A DNA stretch of 36,145 bases from Xanthobacter autotrophicus (GTDB taxonomy: Bacteria; Pseudomonadota; Alphaproteobacteria; Rhizobiales; Xanthobacteraceae): assembly GCF_030015065.1 (NCBI RefSeq), contig NZ_JAIVFN010000037.1, positions 1-36,145 on the forward strand. Direction: 5' to 3'. The notes beneath the pieces were generated by a model that saw only the letters and a list, made by a program, of their open reading frames with translations, was not told where the DNA came from and searched no databases. Made by a program: the position numbers and the translations under genes. Of this stretch, positions 15,166-26,101 are shown in pieces; the first letter of the stretch is position 1; each line of letters opens with the position of its first letter.

Positions 15166-16235
15166 CCCTCCGGCGCCTCGAGGATGGGGTCGTACTGGGA
15201 CGCATCGAAGCCCAGCACCGCGAAGGACTGCGCCATATGCGGCGGCAGCGGGGCGGACACGTCGATCACCCCCTGCCCGCGCGGATGGGGAATGACGAGA
15301 CGCCGTGCCAGAAGGTGCAGGCGGTTCTGCAGCCCGCCCGGCAGCTCCCAGTTCTCGATATCGAAATATTTGGGGTCACCGACGATGGGGTGGCCGATAT
15401 GGGCAAGGTGGGCGCGCAACTGGTGGGTGCGGCCCGTCACCGGCTTCAGCGACAGCCAGCTCATCTTCTGCGCCGCCTGGTCCACCACGGCGTAATAGGT
15501 GATGGCGTGGCTCGCCTCGTCCTCGCCATGGCGGGCGACGCGCATCTTCTCCTCGTCCTCGTCGCGGGCGAGATAGGTGGAGATGCGCCCCTGCTTGGGC
15601 TTGGGCACGCCGGGCACCACCGCCCAGTAGACCTTGCGCGCCTCCCGCGAGCGGAAGCTCTTCGCCAGCACTGATGCGGCAAGGCGCGTCTTGGCCACGA
15701 GGAGGCAGCCGGACGTATCCTTGTCGATGCGGTGCACGAGACGCGGCTTCTGGCCATCCTTGTCGCGCATCACCTCGAGGATGCCGTCCATATGGCGATA
15801 GGTGCCCGAGCCGCCCTGCACCGCGAGGCCGAAGGGCTTGTTGAGCACCATCACGTCCTTGTCCTCGAACAGGGTGATGGATTTCAGGAAGGCGCGGTCC
15901 TCGTCCTCCTTGCGCTTGGCGGCCGAGGCCGGCCTCGGCTTCGCCGGCCCCTCCGCCGCGCCGCCGGGCGGCTCATTGCCTGTGGCAACCTTGCCGGCAG
16001 GCGAATTGCCGGGCGGCGCGGCCTGCGGCTCGTCGCCGAGGGGAGGAATGCGCACGCTCTGGCCCGGCTCGAGGCGGGAGGAGGTCTTCACGCGCCCGCC
16101 GTCCACGCGCACCTGCCCGGTACGTACCAGCTTCTGCAGGTGGCCGAAGGAAAGATCAGGAAAATGGACCTTGAACCAGCGGTCGAGGCGCATACCCGCC
16201 TCGTCCTCGGCCACGGTCTTCATCGCGACGGCCAT
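15162..16235 (-). CDS. RluA-family 23S rRNA pseudouridine synthase (RluC-like)
   Basis: 357 residues from the ATG at 16235. An S4 RNA-binding domain comes first (RLDRWFKVHFPDLSFGHLQK, GQVRVDGGRV), then a Pro/Gly/Ala-rich linker (~66-112), then the catalytic domain with LNKPFGLAVQGG and HRIDKDTSG, where D171 is the catalytic aspartate. The conserved GRTHQLRAHLAHIGHPIVGD follows. These enzymes isomerise uridines in 23S rRNA during ribosome assembly. The S4 domain suggests RluC or RluD rather than RluA; the exact sites are not certain. The linker is unusually long and low in complexity. A longer in-frame upstream region, to 16739, is out of keeping with the family and overlaps crcB. Confidence 0.92.
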   Translation of the reverse strand: MAVAMKTVAEDEAGMRLDRWFKVHFPDLSFGHLQKLVRTGQVRVDGGRVKTSSRLEPGQSVRIPPLGDEPQAAPPGNSPAGKVATGNEPPGGAAEGPAKPRPASAAKRKEDEDRAFLKSITLFEDKDVMVLNKPFGLAVQGGSGTYRHMDGILEVMRDKDGQKPRLVHRIDKDTSGCLLVAKTRLAASVLAKSFRSREARKVYWAVVPGVPKPKQGRISTYLARDEDEEKMRVARHGEDEASHAITYYAVVDQAAQKMSWLSLKPVTGRTHQLRAHLAHIGHPIVGDPKYFDIENWELPGGLQNRLHLLARRLVIPHPRGQGVIDVSAPLPPHMAQSFAVLGFDASQYDPILEAPEG

Positions 16236-16300
16236 GGATGGGAATGTCCTTCGAGCGCCTTGAACCGGAACGGCAGCAATAGAGCAACCGATGCCGCCCG

Positions 16301-16684
16301 TCACGTCAGCCCGCGCATGATGGCAATGCCGGCGAAGACCGCCATGAAGGCGAGTGCCACCGATCCGCCCGCATAGGCCAGGGCGGAACCGTAGGCGCCG
16401 CGCTCCACCAGGGAGAGGAAATCCAGCGAGAAGGTGGAGAAGGTGGTGTAGCCGCCGAGGATGCCGGTGGTCAGGAACAGCCGCATGGTCTGGTTCCAGA
16501 ATTCCCCGTCCTTGAAGGCGAGGTAGCCGGCCATGATCCCCATCAGGAAGCTGCCGGACACGTTGATGAGGAAGGTGGCGAAGGGAAATCCGGTGCCGAG
16601 CAGCTTGGGCACCGCCATGTTGACCAGGTGCCGCACCACGCCGCCGAGGCCGGCGCCGAGGAAGACGATCAGAGCGGGATACAT
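16301..16684 (-). CDS. crcB: CrcB/Fluc fluoride channel
   Basis: 127 residues with four membrane segments, the normal size for a dimeric Fluc channel that exports fluoride. Conserved elements are GAGLGGVVRHL (10-20), TFLINVSGSFLMG with N41, and GGYTTFSTFSLD (77-88), whose Thr/Phe/Ser residues line the pore. It starts 250 bp after rarA and ends 65 bp before the pseudouridine synthase. I looked upstream for a fluoride (crcB) riboswitch and did not recognise one. Confidence 0.95.
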   Translation of the reverse strand: MYPALIVFLGAGLGGVVRHLVNMAVPKLLGTGFPFATFLINVSGSFLMGIMAGYLAFKDGEFWNQTMRLFLTTGILGGYTTFSTFSLDFLSLVERGAYGSALAYAGGSVALAFMAVFAGIAIMRGLT

Positions 16685-16934
16685 GGAAGGCCTCTGGCTG
16701 CGGGGGGCTGCTGCGCCGCATCACAGCCCAGCCGGGCACGCGACACCAGCCGAAACTGCACGAAAATCACCGCGACGCCGGCGAAGCCACCCCACGGACG
16801 CCCGACGGAACCATGGCTGCTCACCTTCCGTCCGCGGGGGCCTGCGGCCATTGCTCCGGCGACCCGTACGGCACACGGCTTCGCAACGAACTGGCGGCCG
16901 CTTCACTCGAAAGCACTTTGGGCTGCCCCCCGGT
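16685..16934. other. 250-bp gap between rarA and crcB
   Basis: Nothing clear is seen here apart from possible leader sequence for crcB. No riboswitch, terminator or small gene can be supported. Confidence 0.4.
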
Positions 16935-18245
16935 TCACTTCTCCCCGCGCTCGGCCCGCAGCCGCGCCCAATAGTCCATGCGCTTCCGGATCTCGCGCTC
17001 GAAGCCGCGCTCCACCGGGTGGTAGAAGCTCTGCCGGCCGATGGCCTCGGGGAAGTAGTTCTGGCCGGAGAAGGCATCCGGCTCGTCGTGGTCGTAGCGA
17101 TAGCCGGCGCCGTAACCCTCGCCCTTCATCAACTTGGTGGGGGCGTTCAGGATGTGCTTTGGCGGCATCAGGGAGCCGCCCTCCTTCGCCGCGCGCTTGG
17201 CCGCGGAGAACGCCTTGTAGACGGCATTCGACTTGGGCGCGGTGGCCACATAGACCACCGCCTGCGCCAGCGCCAGCTCGCCCTCCGGCGAGCCGAGGAA
17301 GTCGAAGGCGTCCTTGGCCGCGTTTGCAACGACGAGCGCCTGCGGATCAGCATTGCCGATGTCCTCGATGGCCATGCGCACGATGCGCCGGGCGAGGAAC
17401 AAGGGCGCCTCCCCCGCATCCAGCATGCGGGCGAGATAATAGAGCGCCGCATCCGGATCGGAGCCGCGCACCGCCTTGTGCAGGGCGGAGATGAGATTGT
17501 AGTGCCCGTCCTCGCTCTTGTCGTAGATGGGCGCGCGCCGCTGGACCACGTCGGCCAGGGCCGCCACGTCGAACACCTCCCCCGCCCGCGCCGCCCGCCA
17601 CACCTCCTCGGCGAGGGTGAGCGCAGCGCGCCCGTCGCCGTCCGCCATGTTGACCAGGGCGAAGCGGGCCTCCTCGGTGAGCGGCAGGGCCCTGCCCTCC
17701 ACCTCCTCCGCCCGCGTCAGCAGGCGGGCGATGGCGTCCGGGTCCAGCGCCTTGAACACCAGCACCCGGGCCCGCGACAGCAGTGCGGCGTTCAGCTCGA
17801 AGGACGGGTTCTCGGTGGTGGCACCCACCAGGGTGACGGTGCCATCCTCCATCACCGGCAGGAAACTATCCTGCTGGGCGCGGTTGAAGCGGTGGATCTC
17901 GTCCACGAACAGGAGCGTGGCCTTGCCCATCTGCCGGCGGGCGCGGGCCTGCTCGAACACCTTCTTGAGGTCGGCGACGCCGGAGAAGATGGCCGAGATC
18001 TGCTCGAAATGGAGATCCGTCGCGGTGGCGAGCAGGCGCGCCACCGTGGTCTTGCCGGTACCGGGCGGTCCCCATAGGATGAGGGAGCCCAGCGAGCGCG
18101 TCTCCAGCATGCGTGTGAGCACGCCATCCGGCCCCACCAGATGGTCCTGGCCCACCACTTCCGAAAGGCGCGCCGGCCGCAGCCGGTCGGCGAGCGGCCG
18201 CGGCACCTCGCTCCCCAGTCCAGCCGCCTCGAACAGATCGACCAT
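16935..18245 (-). CDS. rarA: Replication-associated recombination protein A (AAA+ ATPase)
   Basis: 436 residues from the ATG at 18245. RarA/MgsA is a clamp-loader-like AAA+ ATPase acting at stalled replication forks. Visible are ADRLRPARLSEVVGQDHL, Walker A GPPGTGKT (59-66), Walker B LLFVDEIHRF (D115-E116), sensor 1 GATTENPSF, and the C-terminal MgsA region (RAPIYDKSEDGHYNLISALH, ARMLDAGEAPLFLARRI, GYGAGYRYDHDEPDAF). An in-frame extension to 18311 would overlap the protease gene; the chosen ATG lies 8 bp after that gene's stop and begins the normal MVDLF start. Confidence 0.95.
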   Translation of the reverse strand: MVDLFEAAGLGSEVPRPLADRLRPARLSEVVGQDHLVGPDGVLTRMLETRSLGSLILWGPPGTGKTTVARLLATATDLHFEQISAIFSGVADLKKVFEQARARRQMGKATLLFVDEIHRFNRAQQDSFLPVMEDGTVTLVGATTENPSFELNAALLSRARVLVFKALDPDAIARLLTRAEEVEGRALPLTEEARFALVNMADGDGRAALTLAEEVWRAARAGEVFDVAALADVVQRRAPIYDKSEDGHYNLISALHKAVRGSDPDAALYYLARMLDAGEAPLFLARRIVRMAIEDIGNADPQALVVANAAKDAFDFLGSPEGELALAQAVVYVATAPKSNAVYKAFSAAKRAAKEGGSLMPPKHILNAPTKLMKGEGYGAGYRYDHDEPDAFSGQNYFPEAIGRQSFYHPVERGFEREIRKRMDYWARLRAERGEK

Positions 18246-18253
18246 GGCGCGCC

Positions 18254-19714
<1,461 letters not shown>

Positions 19715-19859
19715 TCCATCAACCTGCGATCACCAGAGCTGAATCCGCCTCGGGTCGAAGCCGCCTGAGCGGGGACCCGTCTCCCCACCGAAACGGCGAG
19801 GGCTCGACTGCTCCGGCTCCGAGCCTCGGACCCGACGATGCCCGCTATCGCCTTGACCT

Positions 19860-20852
19860 TCACCGCCCGAGAAGGCGCTGCCAGACGGCGCTTAATCCCG
19901 CCGCCAAATGCGGCGGCACCAAGGACGAGCCGCCCGGGAGCGCTTCCGTGACGCGCGCTCCGGTATATTGAGGGTCGGTGTACTTGCGGCAGAAATAAAA
20001 GCAATAACCCGAGTTGCAGGGGCTCGGACGCCGCAGCGGCGCGAAGGTGCGGTTCAGGATGTTGCCCTGCATGGCGGTGTCCGAGCCGCAGCGGAAGACA
20101 TCCCCCTGCGGCTCGATTCGCACGAAGCGGCTCCCGGCCGCGCAGGTCCGGCCGCGAAAGTCGAGCGTATCGGTGAGGAAAGCGTCGTCCTCGAACGGGT
20201 CGATGGTCGGCGGCTCGGGCCGCGCCGCGCGCCAGCCGCCATAGGCCGCGCGGGCGAGGCGGCTCATCATCGCGAACGCGGCGCGCTCCGCGGCGTCATA
20301 GGCCTGCGGATAGTGACCGCCGCGATAGGAGCCGCGCAGCACCTTGGGAACCGGCACCAGCCCCGGCACGGCCACCAGACCAGCAATCTCCCCGGCGGCG
20401 GCAAGCACCTCCGGCGTCGCCACCACGGAGACAAAGACCGGGAAGCCCGCATGGTGCAGCAGCGCCAGATTGCGGTTGAACACATCGAGCCCGCGCCGCC
20501 GCGTCCGCTCGTCCGGGTGCAGACCGGCATTGATGAAGCTGACCCGCGCGGGATCAATCCGCCGCACGAAATCCGCAAGCGACTTTTGGGTCAGGTTGCT
20601 GTTGAGCGAGATGAAATGGTGCCGGGTGAGCGCGGCGCAGAGATCCACGAAATCGGGATAGGCCGAGGGCTCACCGCCGGTCAGGTGCAGGAGCCAGGTG
20701 CGGCCCGTGCCGGAAAAAGCGCCGGCCCATTCGTCCGGGCTGGCGTGGCGCACCGTCTTCTCCCCCAGGACCTGATCGGGGAAGAAGCAGTAGTCGCACC
20801 TGTAGTTGCAGGTATTGAGGAGCTGCCAGTCCGCTTCGATATCGTAGCGCAT
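19860..20852 (-). CDS. Radical SAM protein with extra C-terminal cysteines
   Basis: 330 residues from the ATG at 20852 (MRYDIEADWQLLNTC). The radical SAM cluster motif CX3CX2C is at C15, C19 and C22 (CNYRCDYC), with the SAM-binding LTGGEPS at about 57-63. The C-terminal third holds five more cysteines (C237, C255, C279, C284, C288; the last three as CX4CX3C), which resembles a SPASM/twitch-type site for an auxiliary iron-sulphur cluster. Such enzymes often modify peptides or proteins, but no precursor peptide gene is nearby. Starts at 20897, 20888 and further upstream are possible; the extra residues are Pro-rich and not part of the fold. It lies between rplQ and the protease gene. Function unknown. 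Confidence 0.87.
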   Translation of the reverse strand: MRYDIEADWQLLNTCNYRCDYCFFPDQVLGEKTVRHASPDEWAGAFSGTGRTWLLHLTGGEPSAYPDFVDLCAALTRHHFISLNSNLTQKSLADFVRRIDPARVSFINAGLHPDERTRRRGLDVFNRNLALLHHAGFPVFVSVVATPEVLAAAGEIAGLVAVPGLVPVPKVLRGSYRGGHYPQAYDAAERAAFAMMSRLARAAYGGWRAARPEPPTIDPFEDDAFLTDTLDFRGRTCAAGSRFVRIEPQGDVFRCGSDTAMQGNILNRTFAPLRRPSPCNSGYCFYFCRKYTDPQYTGARVTEALPGGSSLVPPHLAAGLSAVWQRLLGR

Positions 20853-20940
20853 GACCGGCCGCTCCGGAGCCTGGGGACTATTCCCCATGGCACCCATCCG
20901 GCGCGGGGCTGGCAAGCACCACGCCGGATCGGGTCTGGCC

Positions 20941-21363
20941 TCAGGCCGCCTCGGCTTCCGCGGCGGCAGCGGTGCGGGCGTGGTCGGCGGCGCCCTTGGC
21001 GTCCACGTCGCGGTCAACGAACTCGATCACCGCAACGGCGGTGTTGTCGCCATAGCGGAAGCCGGCCTTGATGATGCGCGTGTATCCACCCGGACGCTCC
21101 TTGTAGCGGGGGGCGAGCACGTCGAAGAGCTTCTTGACCACGGCCTGGTCCTTCAGCTCCGCGATCGCCTGGCGGCGAGCGTGCAGGTCGCCGCGGCGGG
21201 CGAGGGTCACCAGCTTCTCCACCACCGGGCGAAGGTCCTTCGCCTTGGGCAGGGTGGTCACGATCTGCTCGTGGGTGATGAGGGCGCCCGCGAGGTTGGA
21301 GAACATCGCCTTGCGATGCTCCCAGGTGCGGTTGAACTTGCGGTGTACCTTGCCGTGACGCAT
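20941..21363 (-). CDS. rplQ: 50S ribosomal protein L17
   Basis: 140 residues. The classic start [20 protein letters not shown], then [14 protein letters not shown] and the C-terminal [26 protein letters not shown] identify L17, a protein of the large subunit near the exit tunnel. About 20 residues beyond the E. coli-type end form an Ala/Glu-rich tail ([17 protein letters not shown]), common in alphaproteobacteria. It is the last gene of the alpha-operon block, 104 bp after rpoA. No clear intrinsic terminator follows in the 88 bp before the radical SAM gene. Confidence 0.97.
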   Translation of the reverse strand: MRHGKVHRKFNRTWEHRKAMFSNLAGALITHEQIVTTLPKAKDLRPVVEKLVTLARRGDLHARRQAIAELKDQAVVKKLFDVLAPRYKERPGGYTRIIKAGFRYGDNTAVAVIEFVDRDVDAKGAADHARTAAAAEAEAA

Positions 21364-21467
21364 GACGGCGAACTCCTGAAAGATGGCGGCGGACGAGCCG
21401 GCGACGGGTGGCGCGGCTCGGGCCGCTTAAAGGGTTCGGAGCGGCGCGGGCCGCCCTTCGGTTCGGA

Positions 21468-22484
21468 TCAGTAGTGCTCCTCGAAGCGCTTCGCCAGCTC
21501 TTCGATGTTCTCGGGCGGCCAGCCGGGCACTTCCATGCCCAGGTGCAGGCCGAGGGAGGCGAGCACTTCCTTGATCTCGTTGAGCGACTTCCTGCCGAAG
21601 TTCGGCGTGCGGAGCATCTCCGTCTCGCTCTTCTGGATCAGGTCGCCGATATAGACGATGTTGTCGTTCTTCAGGCAGTTCGCCGAGCGGACCGACAGCT
21701 CCAGCTCGTCCACCTTCTTCAGCAGCGCCGGAGAGAACGGCAGCGTCTGGATCGCGGTGGTCTCGCTCTCGCGCTTGGGCTCCTCGAAATTGACGAAGAT
21801 CTCCAGCTGGTCCTGCAGGATGCGCGCGGCATAAGCGAGCGCGTCCTCGGCCGTGATCGAGCCGTTGGTCTCGATCTGCATGGTCAGCTTGTCATAGTCG
21901 AGGATCTGGCCCTCACGGGTGTTCTCGACCTTGTAGGAAACCTTGCGCACGGGCGAGTAGAGGCTGTCGATCGGAATCAGTCCGATCGGCGCGTCCTCGG
22001 GCCGGTTGCGGTCCGCGGCCACATAGCCCTTGCCCGTGTCCACCGTGAACTCGATGCGCAGCTCCGCGCCCTCGTCGAGGGTGCAGATGGGCAGGTTCGG
22101 GTTCAGGATGGCCACGTCGCCCACGGTCTGGATGTCACCCGCCACGAGCACGCCCGGGCCGGTCTTCTTCGCCACCATGCGCTTGGGGCCGTCGCCCTGC
22201 ATGCGGATGGCGACATCCTTCACGTTGAGGATGATGTCGGTGACATCCTCACGCACGCCGGGGATGGACGAGAACTCGTGCAGCACGCCGTCGATGTGGA
22301 TCGAGGTCACCGCCGCGCCCTGGAGCGACGACAGCAGGATGCGGCGCAGGGCATTGCCCAGCGTCATGCCGAAGCCACGCTCCAGCGGCTCGGCGATCAC
22401 GGTCGCGAAGCGCTTGGGATCGTGACCGGGATTGACCTGCAGCTTCTCGGGCTTGATCAGCTCTTGCCAGTTCTTCTGAATCAC
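21468..22484 (-). CDS. rpoA: RNA polymerase alpha subunit
   Basis: 338 residues from the GTG at 22484 ([14 protein letters not shown] follows). The N-terminal dimerisation domain includes [19 protein letters not shown] and [19 protein letters not shown]; the C-terminal domain, which contacts UP elements and activators, has [20 protein letters not shown] and [20 protein letters not shown]. The frame is open to GTGs at 22493 and 22514. The GTG at 22484 is preferred because AGGTG lies 6 nt upstream and the family begins near this residue; this is not certain. The gene follows rpsK directly, with no rpsD between, as is usual in alphaproteobacteria. Confidence 0.95.
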   Translation of the reverse strand: MIQKNWQELIKPEKLQVNPGHDPKRFATVIAEPLERGFGMTLGNALRRILLSSLQGAAVTSIHIDGVLHEFSSIPGVREDVTDIILNVKDVAIRMQGDGPKRMVAKKTGPGVLVAGDIQTVGDVAILNPNLPICTLDEGAELRIEFTVDTGKGYVAADRNRPEDAPIGLIPIDSLYSPVRKVSYKVENTREGQILDYDKLTMQIETNGSITAEDALAYAARILQDQLEIFVNFEEPKRESETTAIQTLPFSPALLKKVDELELSVRSANCLKNDNIVYIGDLIQKSETEMLRTPNFGRKSLNEIKEVLASLGLHLGMEVPGWPPENIEELAKRFEEHY

Positions 22485-22630
22485 TTGCTTCACCTTGCTT
22501 TCTCGCCGGGCCACGGCAGCTGCCGGGGTCTAGTGCCTCAACCGGAGGCCGGGCCCGTCCCGATCGGGGAGGAGAAACCGGGCAGACGATCCGCGAGGAT
22601 TGGACACCCCGCGGCGAAACGAAGAGCGGA

Positions 22631-23020
22631 TCAGACCCGGCGGCGCTTGCGCGGACGGCAGCCGTTGTGCGGGATCGGCGTCACGTCGCGGATCGAGGTG
22701 ACGAGAAAGCCCGCCGCCTGCAGCGCGCGCAGCGCGGATTCACGTCCCGAGCCGGGGCCGCAGACTTCCACCTCGAGGGTGCGCATGCCGTGCTCGGCGG
22801 CCTTGCGGGCCGCGTCCTCGGCCGCCACCTGCGCGGCATACGGGGTGGACTTGCGCGAGCCCTTGAAACCCATGGCGCCGGCCGAGGACCAGGAGATGGT
22901 GTTGCCCTGGGCATCGGTGATGGTGATCATGGTGTTGTTGAACGAGGCGTTCACATGCGCCACGCCCGAGGCGATGTTCTTGCGCTCGCGGCGCTTAACG
23001 CGGGTAGCTTCCTTGGCCAT
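22631..23020 (-). CDS. rpsK: 30S ribosomal protein S11
   Basis: 129 residues, the normal length. It shows [37 protein letters not shown], the glycine-rich [13 protein letters not shown], and the invariant end [13 protein letters not shown]11 forms part of the small-subunit platform. It is 121 bp after rpsM; that gap carries a perfect 9-bp hairpin, listed separately. Confidence 0.98.
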   Translation of the reverse strand: MAKEATRVKRRERKNIASGVAHVNASFNNTMITITDAQGNTISWSSAGAMGFKGSRKSTPYAAQVAAEDAARKAAEHGMRTLEVEVCGPGSGRESALRALQAAGFLVTSIRDVTPIPHNGCRPRKRRRV

Positions 23021-23095
23021 TCTACTTCTGATCCTTCAGGCGCGCCCGTAGCTCCAGGCGCTCGGGATGGCCCTTGCGGGGGCCGGACAACGGAC

Positions 23096-23116
23096 GAGGC
23101 CGGCAAGGCCGGCCTC
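23096..23116. other. Perfect 9-bp hairpin between rpsM and rpsK
   Basis: GAGGCCGGC (23096-23104), a 3-nt loop and GCCGGCCTC (23108-23116). No T-run follows on the minus (transcribed) strand, so full termination is unlikely. It could be a transcript-stabilising or pausing hairpin between the two ribosomal genes. Confidence 0.55.
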
Positions 23117-23141
23117 TCCTTTCAACGGGTCTTGCGACCGA

Positions 23142-23510
23142 TCACTTCTTCTTGCCCGCGATGGGCTTCGCCGGACCCTTGCGGGTGCGGGCATTGGTGT
23201 GGGTGCGCTGGCCGCGCACCGGCAGGCCGCGACGATGGCGCAGGCCGCGATAGCAGCCGAGGTCCATCAGCCGCTTGATGTTCATGGCCACTTCGCGGCG
23301 CAGATCGCCTTCCACGATGTAGTCGCGGTCGATGGTCTCGCGGATCTGCAGCACTTCCTGGTCGGTGAGCTGGTTCACGCGGCGCTCGGCGGGAATGCCC
23401 ACCTTCTCCACGATCTCCTCGGCCTTCTTGGCGCCGATGCCGTGGATGTACTGGAGCGCGATGACCACGCGCTTGTTGGTCGGAATGTTAACGCCTGCGA
23501 TACGAGCCAC
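23142..23510 (-). CDS. rpsM: 30S ribosomal protein S13
   Basis: 122 residues from a GTG start ([18 protein letters not shown] follows). The GTG is chosen because GGAGAG lies about 7 nt upstream and the protein then has the standard S13 length; the open frame runs on to 23750 but adds unrelated residues. Conserved parts are [33 protein letters not shown] and NARTRKGP. S13 sits in the head of the 30S subunit and contacts P-site tRNA. It is the first gene after the promoter at 23688-23716. Confidence 0.96.
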   Translation of the reverse strand: MARIAGVNIPTNKRVVIALQYIHGIGAKKAEEIVEKVGIPAERRVNQLTDQEVLQIRETIDRDYIVEGDLRREVAMNIKRLMDLGCYRGLRHRRGLPVRGQRTHTNARTRKGPAKPIAGKKK

Positions 23511-23810
23511 TGCTCTCTCCATGTGACGCCGGCGGGCCTTGCGGCGCACGCTGGCGGGATGATCCCCGCGTCCGGTGGAGGCCGGCCCCTGCGAGGAAAA
23601 AGGAAACGCACCGGATACGACAAAACTGCCGCCCGTTCCGACCCTTCCGGGCGGACCGAACGGCACCAATTCCGAAGCGAGGGAGTGCCCATAGCGGAAA
23701 ATTAAAGAAGGGTCAAGGCAGATGAGTTCTTCACCGCCTCCCCAACGCATGAAGCTGCTCCGCCGCTTCCGGAGAGGGAAGGTGGCCTCCGAAGGAGCCG
23801 CCCCCGGCCC
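23511..23810. other. 300-bp gap between adk and rpsM
   Basis: It contains the promoter at 23688-23716 and a leader of about 170 nt upstream of rpsM. I see no clear intrinsic terminator after adk, so some read-through from secY-adk is possible. No small gene is supported. Confidence 0.5.
23688..23716 (-). promoter_or_regulatory. Putative sigma70-type promoter of rpsM-rpsK-rpoA-rplQ
   Basis: On the minus strand, TTGACC (23716-23711) and TATGGG (23693-23688) are separated by exactly 17 nt, in an AT-rich patch. Transcription would begin near 23681, giving a leader of about 170 nt before the rpsM GTG. Confidence 0.6.
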
Positions 23811-24398
23811 TCACGCCGCTTCGGCCAGCACCCCGTCGATGGCGGCGGTGACCTGATCGATGGGCGCCATGCCGTCGATCTGCTTCAGCTGGCCCCGTGC
23901 GCTGTAGTAGGGCGCAACCACCGCTGTGTCGCGGTTGTAGGCCTCCAGACGACTCTTGAAGACCACAGGATCATCATCCTTGCGCACCGCTTCACCCTTC
24001 GCCTGGGCCTCGGCGGCGCGGTTGAGAATGCGGGCGACCAGCTTCTCCTGGTCCACCACCAGCTCGATCACCGCATCGAGCTTCATGCCCTTGTCAGCGA
24101 GGAGGCGGTCAAGGGCCTCGGCCTGCGCCACCGTGCGCGGAAAGCCGTCGAGGATGAAGCCGTTCTTCGCGTCCGGCGAATCGAGACGCTCGGCAATGAT
24201 GCCGATCACGATCTCGTCGGAGACGAGGCCGCCCGCGTCCATGACCGCCTTCGCCTTCAGGCCCACCGGCGTGCCAGCGGCCACGGCGGCGCGCAGCATG
24301 TCCCCGGTCGAGAGCTGGACGATCCCATGACGGGCGACCAGCCTTTGCGCCTGGGTTCCCTTGCCCGCCCCGGGCGGCCCGAGCAGCACCAGCCTCAT
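23811..24398 (-). CDS. adk: Adenylate kinase (short LID form)
   Basis: 195 residues. It catalyses ATP + AMP = 2 ADP. The P-loop [10 protein letters not shown] is at 8-17, QLSTGDMLR binds AMP, and [15 protein letters not shown] is the signature. The LID is the short type without zinc cysteines ([19 protein letters not shown] region), in line with a length under 200 rather than ~215. The ATG is one base after the secY stop (TAA), so the two are translated from one transcript. The secY-adk order is typical of this locus. Confidence 0.97.
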   Translation of the reverse strand: MRLVLLGPPGAGKGTQAQRLVARHGIVQLSTGDMLRAAVAAGTPVGLKAKAVMDAGGLVSDEIVIGIIAERLDSPDAKNGFILDGFPRTVAQAEALDRLLADKGMKLDAVIELVVDQEKLVARILNRAAEAQAKGEAVRKDDDPVVFKSRLEAYNRDTAVVAPYYSARGQLKQIDGMAPIDQVTAAIDGVLAEAA

Positions 24399-24399
24399 G

Positions 24400-25734
24400 T
24401 TATCTTCTCCTCCCTCCGCGCAGCTTGGCCTTCTTGACCAGTCCTTCGTACTGGTGGGCCAACAGATGCCCCTGGATCTGGGACACAGTGTCCATGGTCA
24501 CGCTGACCACGATCAGCAGCGATGTCCCTCCGAAATAGAACGGAAGCGAGGCGTAGGAAATCAGCAGTTCGGGGAAGAGGCAAACCGCCGCAATGTAGGC
24601 CGCCCCCACCACCGTGATGCGCGTGAGCACATAATCGATGTACTCGGCGGTCCGCTCGCCCGGCCGGATGCCGGGGATGAAGCCGCCGTGCTTCTTCAGA
24701 TTGTCCGCCGTCTCCACCGGATTGAACACGATCGCGGTGTAGAAGAAGCAGAAAAACACGATCAGCAGCACATAGAGCACCATGTACGCCGGACGACCGT
24801 GGCCGATATGGGTCGTGATCGTCTGCAGCCATTCCGGGCCCGAACCCTGCATGAAGCTGGCGATGGTGGTCGGGATCAGCAGCAGGGAAGAGGCGAAGAT
24901 CGGCGGGATGACGCCCGAGGTGTTCAGCTTCAGCGGCAGGTGCGAGGACTGGCCCTCATAGATGCGGTTGCCCACCTGGCGCTTGGGATACTGGATCAGC
25001 AGCCGGCGCTGGGCGCGCTCCATGAACACGATGAAGGCGATGACCACCACCGCCATGACCAGCGCGGCGAGAATCACCACCGTGGAGATGGCGCCCTCGC
25101 GGCCGAGCTGGAGGGTGCGCACGAACGCGCCCGGCAGTTCCGCGACGATGCCGCCGAAGATGATCAGCGAGGTGCCGTTGCCGATGCCGCGCGAGGTGAT
25201 CTGCTCGCCCAGCCACATGAGGAACATGGTGCCGCCGGTGAGCGTGATCACGGTGGTGATTCGGAAGAACCAGCCGGGATCGGCCACCACGCTGCCGGAA
25301 CCTTCCAGGCCCACAGCGATGCCGTAGGCCTGGAACACGGCCAGGACCACGGTGAGGTAGCGGGTATATTGGTTGAGCTGCTTGCGGCCGGCCTCGCCTT
25401 CCTTCTTCAGCGCCTCCAGCGTCGGCGAGACGCTGGTGAGCAGCTGGATGATGATGGAGGCCGAGATGTACGGCATGATGTTCAGGGCGAAGATGGCCAT
25501 GCGCTCCACGGCGCCGCCCGAGAACATGTTGAAGAGGCCGATGATCCCCTGCTGCGCGTTCTTGAACACGTCGGCCAGGGCGTCCGGATTGATGCCGGGC
25601 ATGGGGATGTAGGTGCCGAGCCGGTAGACGATCAGCGCACCGAGGGTGAACCAGATGCGCTTCTTCAGCTCCTCGGCCTTGCCGAGGGCACCGAAATTGA
25701 GGTTCGCCGCGAGTTGTTCCGCCGCCGAGACCAT
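24400..25734 (-). CDS. secY: Preprotein translocase subunit SecY
   Basis: 444 residues with ten membrane segments, the channel of the Sec translocon. Recognisable parts are [19 protein letters not shown] (segment 1), the plug region with [39 protein letters not shown] (segment 5 and loop) and [20 protein letters not shown] (cytosolic loop that contacts SecA and ribosome). It is separated from rplO by an unusual 535-bp gap with a terminator, so it probably has its own promoter. adk follows by 1 nt. rpmJ, which follows secY in E. coli, is not present. Confidence 0.97.
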   Translation of the reverse strand: MVSAAEQLAANLNFGALGKAEELKKRIWFTLGALIVYRLGTYIPMPGINPDALADVFKNAQQGIIGLFNMFSGGAVERMAIFALNIMPYISASIIIQLLTSVSPTLEALKKEGEAGRKQLNQYTRYLTVVLAVFQAYGIAVGLEGSGSVVADPGWFFRITTVITLTGGTMFLMWLGEQITSRGIGNGTSLIIFGGIVAELPGAFVRTLQLGREGAISTVVILAALVMAVVVIAFIVFMERAQRRLLIQYPKRQVGNRIYEGQSSHLPLKLNTSGVIPPIFASSLLLIPTTIASFMQGSGPEWLQTITTHIGHGRPAYMVLYVLLIVFFCFFYTAIVFNPVETADNLKKHGGFIPGIRPGERTAEYIDYVLTRITVVGAAYIAAVCLFPELLISYASLPFYFGGTSLLIVVSVTMDTVSQIQGHLLAHQYEGLVKKAKLRGGRRR

Positions 25735-25983
25735 GCCTTGCTCCGCTGGACGCCGCCCGTTTTGGGGCAGCCCTTATATGAGGGCGCGATTCGCGGGTGC
25801 CTAGTGCGCGGATCCGGTCAAAGCGGATCGACAGGCGTTTTCTTGCCGATGGTTCGGGACCTCAACCGCGGCCGAGCCAGGACGCATCCGCGTCCACCCC
25901 GCCCCGGGCCGAAGGTCCTTCCCGCATCCGGCGGCACCGGAGCATCGCCCGGAAATGCAGATACCCGGCCTTGGGCCGGGTTG

Positions 25984-26101
25984 CTAGAGCGCGATCCGAG
26001 CAAATTGAAACAATTTGCCCGGTGAATCGCCCTCTAAATTCAAGAAAGAGAACGCGTTGTCCGATCAGCTTGCGATGCAAGCCGATCGGCGCGTGCTCTA
26101 G
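25984..26101. repeat. Compound palindromic repeat, bounded by CTAGAGC/GCTCTAG
   Basis: The ends CTAGAGC (25984-25990) and GCTCTAG (26095-26101) are inverted copies. Inside are a perfect 8-bp hairpin GCAAATTG-AAA-CAATTTGC (about 26000-26018) and a 13-bp hairpin with one mismatch, CCGATCAGCTTGC-GAT-GCAAGCCGATCGG (about 26061-26089). It encodes no protein. It looks like a small dispersed palindromic element, as many alphaproteobacterial genomes carry, but copies elsewhere cannot be checked here. Confidence 0.7.

Noticed and set aside
16685-16934. Fluoride riboswitch upstream of crcB
   Set aside because: I looked for the conserved riboswitch pattern on the minus strand and did not recognise it.
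22515-22630. Operator or terminator between rpsK and rpoA (CCCGATCGGG)
   Set aside because: Only a 10-nt palindrome is present; it is not distinctive in this GC-rich sequence.
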